Positions 1 through 5,517 of a stretch of DNA of 13,593 bases are shown piece after piece; position 1 is the stretch's first letter, and the number at the start of each line of letters is the position of its first letter. This DNA comes from Deltaproteobacteria bacterium (GTDB lineage Bacteria; Myxococcota; Polyangia; Polyangiales; B10-G4). A program made the position numbers and the translations under genes. A model generated the notes under the pieces. It was given only the letters and a program-made list of their open reading frames with translations, searched no databases and was not told the origin of the DNA. The stretch covers positions 1-13,593 of the forward strand of contig JAFDCW010000028.1 in NCBI GenBank assembly GCA_019312705.1. Reading direction: 5' to 3'.

Positions 1-291
1 GCCCGCATCACGGACGGCATCGCGGATCGCCTCCGGGAGGACGACCGCTCCCCCTGCGACGGTGAAGCGCGCCAAGCCCTCGCCAAGGTCGACCGCGACC
101 TCGTCGACGCCGGAGAGCGCCTCGAGCTTGCGTTCGAGGCCGAAGGCACAGAAGGGACAGGCCAGTCCGTCAACGCTCACCGCATAGCGGACTGACGTCG
201 CTCGCGCACGGGTCTCCCCTCCGCGCTGAGCCGAGGTGGGCGCCGCGACGAAGAGCATGCCCAACGTGAAAATTAGCGCACGGGCCTTCAC
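1..291 (-). CDS. Exported heavy-metal-associated (HMA) domain protein, 3' end outside window
   Basis: I translated this by hand: 97 codons from GTG at 291 to the left edge, still open. Residues 1-22 look like a Sec signal peptide (Lys/Arg start, hydrophobic core, cleavage near Thr-Ser-Ala-Gln). An HMA-like fold follows, with Val-Asp-Gly-Leu-Ala then C45-P-F-C48, the CxxC position used by MerP, CopZ and related domains to bind soft metals. The Pro-Phe filling is less usual than the more common Met-x-Cys-x-x-Cys form. The GTG overlaps the stop of the upstream HMA lipoprotein (GTGA), so the two are probably translationally coupled and part of the merR operon. Likely role: periplasmic metal binding or transfer. 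The family call is fairly secure; the metal is unknown, and anything beyond the HMA domain cannot be seen. Confidence 0.72.
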   Translation of the reverse strand, partial: MKARALIFTLGMLFVAAPTSAQRGGETRARATSVRYAVSVDGLACPFCAFGLERKLEALSGVDEVAVDLGEGLARFTVAGGAVVLPEAIRDAVRDAG

Positions 292-746
292 AACGAGCTC
301 GGCGGCCCCTCCCCTTCGATGATCGTCGCGACCCAGTCCATGGGCGTGCCGTCCATCTCGGCGTCAGCGAAAACCGTCGTGAGCTCTTCGGGCCGAACCC
401 GAGACGCGTCACAGCGCACCTCCGTCGTCCCGGTGGAGAAGTCGACGTTTGCCGAGTAGACGCCGTCGATGCCCTCGAGGATACCCTTGACGCCCTCCGC
501 GCACCCTTCGCAGAGCAAGCCTTCGATGTGCATGCGCACGAGTGTGGCGTCAGCGGGGACGGGGGCCCCGGCCGAGCCCTCACCCGCGGCCGCCGGGGGC
601 GCCTCCTGGGCCGGCTCGCCTTCGGCCAAGGTCTCGGAGGTCACGGCGACGGTGGGTGCTGGCTCGGCGTGGACCTCGGAGGGTTCGCTCTGGCATCCCG
701 CCGAAGCGAGGGCTGCCGCACCGAGGATGACTGCTTTTCGTATCAT
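288..746 (-). CDS. HMA-domain lipoprotein (metal-binding, envelope-anchored)
   Basis: 152 aa. Residues 1-18 form a lipoprotein signal ending in Ala-Ser-Ala-Gly-C18, so the mature protein should be lipid-anchored in the envelope. Residues 19-66 are an Ala/Pro/Glu-rich flexible linker. Residues 68-140 are an HMA domain with Met-His-Ile-Glu-Gly-Leu-Leu-C79-E-G-C82, the MerP/CopZ metal site, and the expected Gly-Ile-Asp-Gly-Val strand after the helix. The start is supported by AGGAG about 10 nt upstream. It lies 30 nt after merR and overlaps the next HMA gene by 4 nt, indicating one operon. Known HMA domains bind Hg(II), Cu(I), Zn(II) or Cd(II). I infer that this one scavenges metal outside the cytoplasm. 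The fold is confident; the metal is not determined. Confidence 0.82.
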   Translation of the reverse strand: MIRKAVILGAAALASAGCQSEPSEVHAEPAPTVAVTSETLAEGEPAQEAPPAAAGEGSAGAPVPADATLVRMHIEGLLCEGCAEGVKGILEGIDGVYSANVDFSTGTTEVRCDASRVRPEELTTVFADAEMDGTPMDWVATIIEGEGPPSSL

Positions 747-776
747 GGCTTTCGGTCTCCTGAAGCGTCGGGTCGA

Positions 777-1202
777 TCAATCGGGGTCGGTGTCGAGGGA
801 GGCCAGGATGGGGCACTCGGCCGCCGGGGCGTCCCCGCCGGAACACGGTGCGGTCACCTCAGAGAGGGCGCGCTTCATCTTACGGAGCGTGCTTATCCGG
901 GAGTCGATGTCAGCGATCTTGGCCTCGGCCTGGGCCCGAACCTGCTTGCAGGTGCTCCGGGGATCGGCCCGCAGAGAGAGCAGTTCCTGAATTTCTTTGA
1001 GTGAAAAACCCAGGTCCTTGGCTCGCCGGATAAAGCGAATCCTTCGGACGACGTCGGGGGAATACTGACGAAATCCGGACTGCCGCCGCGGCGGCTCGGC
1101 GATGAGGCCTGCCCGCTCGTAGTACCGGACCGTGTCCACGCGCACGCCGGCCCGGGTCGCGACCTCTCCAATTTTCAGCGACTCTGGCGCGGGTTTCGAC
1201 AT
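777..1202 (-). CDS. MerR-family metal-responsive transcriptional regulator
   Basis: 141 aa, the usual length for MerR/ZntR/CadR proteins. Residues 9-75 are the winged helix-turn-helix with typical family sequence (Ile-Gly-Glu-Val-Ala, Thr-Val-Arg-Tyr-Tyr-Glu-Arg-Ala-Gly-Leu-Ile, Arg-Gln-Tyr, Leu-Gly-Phe-Ser-Leu-Lys-Glu-Ile). Residues 88-115 form the dimer helix. C85, C120 and C130 match the three Hg-binding cysteines of Tn501 MerR (82, 117, 126), and Cys-Pro-Ile-Leu-Ala-Ser-Leu after C130 resembles the MerR tail. ZntR's adjacent Cys-Cys pair is absent. Yet the promoter in front has a 20-nt spacer like the zntA promoter, so I cannot choose between Hg and Zn/Cd/Pb. No Shine-Dalgarno is visible; the predicted transcription start is at the ATG, so the message may be leaderless. 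It probably regulates itself and the two HMA genes behind it. Confidence 0.9.
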   Translation of the reverse strand: MSKPAPESLKIGEVATRAGVRVDTVRYYERAGLIAEPPRRQSGFRQYSPDVVRRIRFIRRAKDLGFSLKEIQELLSLRADPRSTCKQVRAQAEAKIADIDSRISTLRKMKRALSEVTAPCSGGDAPAAECPILASLDTDPD

Positions 1203-1208
1203 CGGCCG

Positions 1209-1240
1209 AGTCTAGACCCTGGACGTTAGTCCAGAGTCAA
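1209..1240 (-). promoter_or_regulatory. MerR-type promoter/operator of the merR-HMA operon
   Basis: Read on the minus strand: -35 TTGACT (1240-1235), a 20-nt spacer, and -10 TAGACT (1214-1209). The spacer holds a perfect CTGGAC-N4-GTCCAG dyad (1219-1234) that extends to 10-bp arms with one mismatch (1215-1238). Over-long spacers of 19-20 nt with a central dyad are the hallmark of promoters untwisted by metal-loaded MerR-family proteins; the layout closely resembles the E. coli zntA promoter. The -10 ends 6 nt before the merR ATG at 1202, placing the start of transcription at or beside the start codon. Confidence 0.85.
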
Positions 1241-1279
1241 GGGGACTTGGGGCGAGCAACGGCTTCGTCGGACAAAGCT

Positions 1280-1293
1280 TGCCAGAATTGGCA
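1280..1293 (-). terminator. Possible weak hairpin terminator after the LuxR-type gene
   Basis: Three bases after the stop of the upstream regulator (minus strand) there is a perfect TGCCA-ATTC-TGGCA hairpin, extendable with one bulge by a further GC pair on each side. It is followed only by CTTTG, not a true T-run. It could separate this transcript from the merR promoter, but as a Rho-independent terminator it is weak. Confidence 0.3.
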
Positions 1294-1296
1294 GCA

Positions 1297-1863
1297 TCAC
1301 GACGTCTCGACTTCCCCGGGCGGCAACATGAGATCCTCCAGGAAGAACGCCGCGAGGTCGTGGCGGCCGGAGAGCCCCGCCTTTCGGTAGATCGCCCGGG
1401 CCTGCTGCCGGGCCGTGTTCTCGGTGACGGTACGGACCGAGGCGATTTCCTTGTGACTCAAGCCTTTGAGGAGGAGCAGGCCCACCTCCTTCTCGGCGGG
1501 AGAGAGGCGCCAGCGGATGAACTGCTCGTCGATGGCCTCGCCGAGCCCGGCCATCAGCTCCCGGGCCTGGGTTCGCCAAGCTGCCGCCTCCGCCGCCGTG
1601 GCCTCGAGTTGCCCCGCCAGTTCACGGGCCTCGGCGACGGCGGCATCCGCCCGGCGGATGGTCCGAAGCAGCCTCCGGGCGACGAGGGCGGCTCCCAATA
1701 GACCCACCACGAGGGTGGCCCCCTCGGTGAGGACGTGGCCGACGGTGGTGCCTTCGTGGAGATCCGAGACGAGGTCGATGGCGGCGAGAAGCGCGGTGGC
1801 CAGAAAGGCGGACAAGACGCCGACCAAGAGGCCCCTCCCAAGCGTGAAGTCAGACTCGTCCAA
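1297..1863 (-). CDS. Membrane-tethered LuxR-type helix-turn-helix regulator
   Basis: About 188 aa if read from TTG at 1863. Two hydrophobic helices (about residues 11-33 and 49-64) are followed by an Ala/Glu/Arg-rich coiled coil (65-110) and a LuxR/GerE-type HTH at 116-178 (Leu-Ser-Pro-Ala-Glu-Lys-Glu-Val, Gly-Leu-Ser-His-Lys-Glu-Ile-Ala, Val-Thr-Glu-Asn-Thr-Ala-Arg-Gln, Ala-Gly-Leu-Ser-Gly-Arg-His-Asp-Leu). The frame stays open much further upstream, but that part would overlap the divergent membrane-protein gene and has no protein-like character. A start near 1863 leaves a 99-bp divergent intergenic region, but no clear ribosome site or ATG marks it, so the N-terminus is uncertain. The fold implies a DNA-binding domain held at the inner membrane. 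Its signal and targets are unknown; the divergent gene pair from 1963 is a natural candidate. Confidence 0.7.
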   Translation of the reverse strand: MDESDFTLGRGLLVGVLSAFLATALLAAIDLVSDLHEGTTVGHVLTEGATLVVGLLGAALVARRLLRTIRRADAAVAEARELAGQLEATAAEAAAWRTQARELMAGLGEAIDEQFIRWRLSPAEKEVGLLLLKGLSHKEIASVRTVTENTARQQARAIYRKAGLSGRHDLAAFFLEDLMLPPGEVETS

Positions 1864-1962
1864 AGCGTTGAAATCCCACGAATAGCACGGATGGGGGATG
1901 GCCGCCGGGGAGCGTCGAGGAGATGTTGAAGCCTGCCCAACCAACCATCGGAGGTCACTATC

Positions 1963-2520
1963 ATGGACGCACTTCTCTTTCATCCCAAGCTCGTTCACGT
2001 CCCGATGGCCCTCGGCGTACTCATGCCCCTCATCGCGACCGGGCTCGTGGTCGCGTGGTGGCGTAAGTGGCTCCCGGCTCGCGGTTGGGCCATCGCCGTC
2101 CTGCTCCAGGGCCTTCTTTTTGGCTCCGGGGTGCTGGCACTCCAGTCCGGAGAGGCGGAGGAGGAACGCGTCGAGGAGGTCATCTCGGAAGACGCCATCG
2201 AAAGGCACGAAGAAGCCGCGGAGGCCTTCGTCTGGGCGAGCGGCGCGGTCTTTGGGGTGATGCTGCTCGGCCTGGCTGCGGCCGGCGGGCGCCCCGGCCT
2301 TCCCATCGCAGCCGCCGCGGCCCTCGGGACAATTGTCGTCTTCGGCCTGGGCTACCGCACTGGTGAGGCGGGCGGCGCCCTAGTCTACGAACACGGCGCC
2401 GGGGCTGCCTACGCCAACGGGGCCGGTCGGCTATCGATCGCGCGGGGGTACGACGGAGAGCGCGGCGACCATGACGATCATGGCGACGATGATGACGATG
2501 ACGATGATGACGACCACTGA
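1963..2520 (+). CDS. DUF2231-like membrane protein with Asp/His-rich C-terminal tail
   Basis: 185 aa; the start is fixed by GGAGG (1950-1954) 8 nt before the ATG. Its opening, His-Pro-Lys-Leu-Val-His-Val-Pro-Met-Ala-Leu, matches the His-Pro-x-x-Val-His-x-Pro signature of DUF2231 inner-membrane proteins. Four hydrophobic helices are visible at about 12-33, 42-61, 88-107 and 113-131. Between helices 2 and 3 lies a Glu-rich segment ending in Ile-Glu-Arg-His82-Glu-Glu. After the last helix come Gly-Gly-Ala-Leu-Val-Tyr-Glu-His-Gly-Ala-Gly, a stretch often seen in this family, and then a tail (169-185) made almost only of Asp and His. The molecular function of the family is not established to my knowledge. 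The tail would be a good divalent-cation binder, fitting the metal setting, but that is inference. Confidence 0.75.
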   Translation: MDALLFHPKLVHVPMALGVLMPLIATGLVVAWWRKWLPARGWAIAVLLQGLLFGSGVLALQSGEAEEERVEEVISEDAIERHEEAAEAFVWASGAVFGVMLLGLAAAGGRPGLPIAAAAALGTIVVFGLGYRTGEAGGALVYEHGAGAAYANGAGRLSIARGYDGERGDHDDHGDDDDDDDDDDH

Positions 2521-2555
2521 ATTCGAGTGACTCGGGGGAACGCGCGCCACGCAAT

Positions 2556-2575
2556 ATGGGGTAGAAACGCCCCAT
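2556..2575 (+). promoter_or_regulatory. Perfect hairpin over the start codon of the propeller-thioredoxin gene
   Basis: ATGGGG (2556-2561), an 8-nt loop and CCCCAT (2570-2575) form a perfect 6-bp stem. The right arm includes the first two bases of the ATG at 2574. No Shine-Dalgarno is visible in front of this ATG, so if the hairpin forms it would directly control access to the start. Chance occurrence in GC-rich DNA is possible. Confidence 0.3.
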
Positions 2576-4352
2576 GCGATTCGAGAGCCCCGCCGGCGCC
2601 GCCCCCTTGCTCATGCTGGCCGTGGTGGTTCCAGCCCTTTGGGGCTGCGGTTCCTGCGAGGGGGAATCCGCGCGTTCTGAAACGGATCCAACGACAGCAG
2701 GCCTTACGCCGCCCGGACCCGTGACCGAATGGCAGCGCCTCGACCCCGAGGCCGCCCCCGGAGCCCTGGGCCTCGATCTCGTCGCTACCAACGACGGGGT
2801 CATCGCGACCTGGCTCGAGCCTCACCTCGACGGCTTTCGTCAGCGCTTCGCACGGCTCCAAGGCGAAGCGTGGACGGCCCCGACCACGGTGGTCGAGGCC
2901 CCCGACTTGGTCGCGAACTGGGCAGACTTCCCCGGCGCCATGGCCGGCGGAGATGGGGCCATCTACGTACATCATCTTAAACGCTCGGGGGAGTCCCCCT
3001 ACGCCTACGAAATTCGCCTCGCCCGGACTCGCGATCTCGGGGCGAGCTTCGAGGCGCTGGGCGTCGTCCACCGAGACGGAACACCCACCGAGCACGGCTT
3101 CGTCTCGATGGTGCCGACCGCCGAGGGCATCCGGCTCTTCTGGCTCGACGGTCGGGCCTCGGTCGAAGAAGGCGGGGCGACCGCCGTCTACTCCGCCGCC
3201 GTGGGTGAAGAGATCGGAACCGCGACACGTATCGATGAACGTGTGTGCGATTGCTGCCAGACGGACGCAGCGCTCACCGACGACGGTCCCATCGTCGTCT
3301 TCCGGGACCGTGAAGACGAGGCGGAGGTCAGAGACATTTCCATCATCCGGAGCGTCGCGGAGGGGCGAAGCACCGGGACTGAGCGCGCATCATTCACCGA
3401 GACGCAGCCCGTCCACCGCGACGGGTGGGAGATCGCCGGGTGTCCGGTGAACGGTCCGGCGGTCGACGCTGACGGGCAGCGGGTCGCCGTCGCTTGGTTT
3501 ACCGGGGCCGACGGAGGCGCGGTTCGCTTCGGATGGAGCCTGGACGGGGGGGCGACCTTTGGCGCGCCCATCGACATCGACCCGAATCAGCCACCAGGCC
3601 GCGTCGACGTCGCGCTCACCGACGACGGGGCAGCCGTGAGCTGGCTGGCCCGCGCCGCCGGCGGGGGCGCCGAAATACGGGTCCGCCGCATCGGCCTGGA
3701 CGGCAACCTCGGCGCCCCCATCGTCGTCGCGTCAACCGGTACGGAGCGCGCTTCGGGATTCCCGATCATGGTTCGGGACGGCGACCGACTCCTCGTCGGC
3801 CACCGCGACGACGGCGAGCCCTCGAGGGTCCACGTCTCGGCGCTACCGGTCGCGGAGCTTCCGACCGAGGCCGCCACCGCCGACGACACCCCTCGGCCTG
3901 CGGTGCTCGCGCCCGGCGACGCCATGCCCGCCTCGCTCGTCCGTGGCCGGTCCGAGGAACCCCTCGAGCTCTCTTCGGCCGGACGCGAACGCCCCCTCGT
4001 GGTCGCCTTCTATGCGAGCTGGTGCCAACCATGCCGCGACGAGCTCCGGGCCGTGGAGGCGGTCCGAGCTCGCTTGGGTGGAGACGACCGCGTCGCCTTC
4101 GTGGCGGTGAGTATCGACGAAGGGTCCCTCGACCGCGCCGAGGGCGTCGTCCGGCGGTGGGGCTATGAGGGCCCCGTCATGCGGGACGTCGATTCGGCCG
4201 AAGCCTTCGGCGTACCGCCTATCCCGGGGCTCTTCGTCTTCGATTCGAACCACATCCTGCGCTTCTCATCGGTCGGCCAGAGGGTCACGCAACAGCAAAT
4301 CGAGGACGCCCTCGACGCTGCGAGTTCGGCGATGCCAACTGTGGGGCCGTGA
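2574..4352 (+). CDS. Lipoprotein: sialidase-like beta-propeller fused to a TlpA/ResA-type thioredoxin domain
   Basis: 592 aa. The N-terminus has a lipoprotein signal ending Ala-Leu-Trp-Gly-C25. Residues about 50-425 are a repetitive beta-rich region of the sialidase/BNR type, with Asp-box-like turns at Arg-Asp154-Leu-Gly-Ala-Ser-Phe and Ser-Leu-Asp324-Gly-Gly-Ala-Thr-Phe. It carries the conserved Val-C225-D-C227-C228-Gln motif and Gly-C290-Pro-Val-Asn-Gly-Pro of a common family usually annotated exo-alpha-sialidase; I see no reason to assume it cleaves sialic acid. Residues about 440-585 are a thioredoxin-fold domain with Ala-Ser-W483-C484-Q-P-C487, plus Ile-Pro-Gly at the cis-Pro position. 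The likely place is the outer membrane or periplasm. The fusion suggests that the thioredoxin part keeps the propeller cysteines, or a partner's, reduced. It may be co-transcribed with the DUF2231-like gene 53 bp upstream. Confidence 0.82.
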   Translation: MRFESPAGAAPLLMLAVVVPALWGCGSCEGESARSETDPTTAGLTPPGPVTEWQRLDPEAAPGALGLDLVATNDGVIATWLEPHLDGFRQRFARLQGEAWTAPTTVVEAPDLVANWADFPGAMAGGDGAIYVHHLKRSGESPYAYEIRLARTRDLGASFEALGVVHRDGTPTEHGFVSMVPTAEGIRLFWLDGRASVEEGGATAVYSAAVGEEIGTATRIDERVCDCCQTDAALTDDGPIVVFRDREDEAEVRDISIIRSVAEGRSTGTERASFTETQPVHRDGWEIAGCPVNGPAVDADGQRVAVAWFTGADGGAVRFGWSLDGGATFGAPIDIDPNQPPGRVDVALTDDGAAVSWLARAAGGGAEIRVRRIGLDGNLGAPIVVASTGTERASGFPIMVRDGDRLLVGHRDDGEPSRVHVSALPVAELPTEAATADDTPRPAVLAPGDAMPASLVRGRSEEPLELSSAGRERPLVVAFYASWCQPCRDELRAVEAVRARLGGDDRVAFVAVSIDEGSLDRAEGVVRRWGYEGPVMRDVDSAEAFGVPPIPGLFVFDSNHILRFSSVGQRVTQQQIEDALDAASSAMPTVGP

Positions 4353-4493
4353 TTCCCCCAATGGGGCGATCAGCGCCGCGCCCGACTAATCCGCCGGCGG
4401 GCCCGTCCAACGGTTCTGCCCAGGATGTGAATCGACGTAGCTCGAAGAAGTCGCCATCACCTTGAACCGCGTCGGTCCGCGCCGTGGGCGTGT
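4353..4493. other. Short convergent intergenic region
   Basis: Space between the 3' ends of the propeller-thioredoxin gene (plus) and the reductase remnant (minus). It contains CCCC-AAT-GGGG (4356-4366) and a GC-rich CCGCCGGCGG self-complementary stretch, but neither has a following T-run, so no terminator is called. No protein-like frame is seen. Confidence 0.4.
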
Positions 4494-5063
4494 TCACACC
4501 ATGCTGCCCAAGTCCGACGAGTAGCTCGGATACGCGAATATCGTCGCCTTGACCTGATTGGCTGTCATGCCCGCCTTCATCGCGAGGGCGATGACGTTGA
4601 GCTGTTCTTCGGCCCCGGGGCCCATGAAGTGAGCGCCAACGATCAGGCCGGTCTTGGCGTCGACGAGAGTCTTGTACGCCGTATGGGATTCCGCGACCCG
4701 GAGCGAGGAGTACCAACCTTCGGTCGTCGCGAACTTAGCGACGATATCGATACCCGCCGCGCGAGCCTCCGATTCGAGCATGCCGACTCGACCGACCGGA
4801 GGCAGGGTGAACACCGCGCTCGGAATAGGCGGATACTCGACTCGGCGCTCGTCCTTGCCCGCGAGGAGGTTCTTGTACGCAATCCGTGCCTCGTAGGCTG
4901 ATACCGGCGTCAGATTCGGCGCTCGGGTGTCGGCACAGTCGCCGGCTGCGAAGACCTGGGGATTGCTGACGCCGCGCATGAACTCGTTGACCACGATTCC
5001 GCGCGGCCCGTAGTCGACCCCCGCGACCTCGAGGCCGAGGGCGTCGGGGAGAGACCGCGTCGC
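4494..5063 (-). pseudogene. C-terminal remnant of a MerA/glutathione-reductase-like flavoprotein
   Basis: About 189 codons remain open from just after the lipoprotein stop (TAG 5066-5064) to TGA at 4494. The product matches only the second half of a pyridine nucleotide-disulfide oxidoreductase: the second FAD contact Val-Phe-Ala-Ala-Gly-Asp-Cys-Ala-Asp, then the dimerisation domain with Pro-Ser-Ala-Val-Phe-Thr and the C-terminal Ala-Tyr-Pro-Ser-Tyr-Ser-Ser-Asp-Leu. The N-terminal Gly-x-Gly-x-x-Gly dinucleotide fold and the redox CxxxxC pair are missing, so it cannot be a working reductase. The C-terminal Cys-Cys of true MerA is also absent, so the parent was a MerA-like or Gor-like enzyme rather than classical MerA. 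A GTG at 4994 could start a 166-aa fragment, but it has no clear ribosome site. It reads as debris of a deletion that fused the lipoprotein end to this gene. Confidence 0.75.
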
Positions 5064-5513
5064 CTACTGAGACCCGCCGCAGCCGCCGGCACCGCACATG
5101 CCTGCGCCGCACATCCCGGCGCTCGCGGGCTCGGCCTCGGCCTCCTCGTCCTCTTCGGCTCCAGCGAGGGCTGCCTCCGCCTGCGCGGCCGGGGCCTCGT
5201 TCATCGCGCCCATCCGCATGGCGCGGCTTCGCCGTCCCGTGCGCGGCGCCGCTTCGTCGCTCGGCGGCGACTCGTCGGGCCCCGGGACCTCCTCCGAGGC
5301 TTCGGCCTCTTCGGGCGAATCGGCTCCTGCGGCGACGACAGCCTCGGAGGGCGCTTCTTCAGCCGCGACGCTCGGGCCCTCGGCAGGCTCGGCCGCGACG
5401 GGCTCGGCGGCGAGAGGCTCGATATCTTGGCGCCTGACCTCATCCGCGTCGGAACACCCGAGGAGCGCCGTCGTCGCCGCGGCGACCAGGAGATGCTTCA
5501 AGTCTTTGTGCAT
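5064..5513 (-). CDS. Acidic lipoprotein with a Cys-Gly-rich C-terminal tail
   Basis: 149 aa from ATG at 5513, preceded by GGAG (5524-5521) with 7-nt spacing; the frame is open further up but that would overlap the transporter gene. Residues 1-20 are a lipoprotein signal (His-Lys-Asp-Leu-Lys, hydrophobic core, Leu-Leu-Gly-C20). The middle is a low-complexity Ala/Glu/Pro/Ser region with a short basic Arg/Met patch (about 93-103). The last 18 residues are a repeat, AGMCGAGMCGAGGCGG then Ser-Gln, giving three regularly placed cysteines. I do not recognise a named family. The tail recalls the Cys-Gly repeats of HvfA-like metal-related proteins, whose partner enzymes (DUF692/MNIO, DUF2063) are not in this window. 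The ribosome site lies across the end of the upstream gene, so it is co-translated with the CopZ-MerT-MerP protein. I infer a soft-metal-binding envelope protein. Confidence 0.72.
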   Translation of the reverse strand: MHKDLKHLLVAAATTALLGCSDADEVRRQDIEPLAAEPVAAEPAEGPSVAAEEAPSEAVVAAGADSPEEAEASEEVPGPDESPPSDEAAPRTGRRSRAMRMGAMNEAPAAQAEAALAGAEEDEEAEAEPASAGMCGAGMCGAGGCGGSQ

Positions 5514-5517
5514 ACGC

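Noticed and set aside
1864..2208. Upstream extension of the LuxR-type reading frame to 303 aa
   Set aside because: The extra part overlaps the divergent DUF2231-like gene, which has a clear ribosome site and family signature, and its sequence has no protein-like pattern.
4356..4366. CCCC-AAT-GGGG hairpin after the propeller-thioredoxin gene
   Set aside because: Short stem, tight loop and no T-run, so not called as a terminator.
5064..5066. TAG between lipoprotein and reductase remnant as a recoded codon making one long protein
   Set aside because: A long protein would join a secreted Cys tail to half of a cytoplasmic flavoenzyme, and no recoding signal is visible; a deletion junction is simpler.
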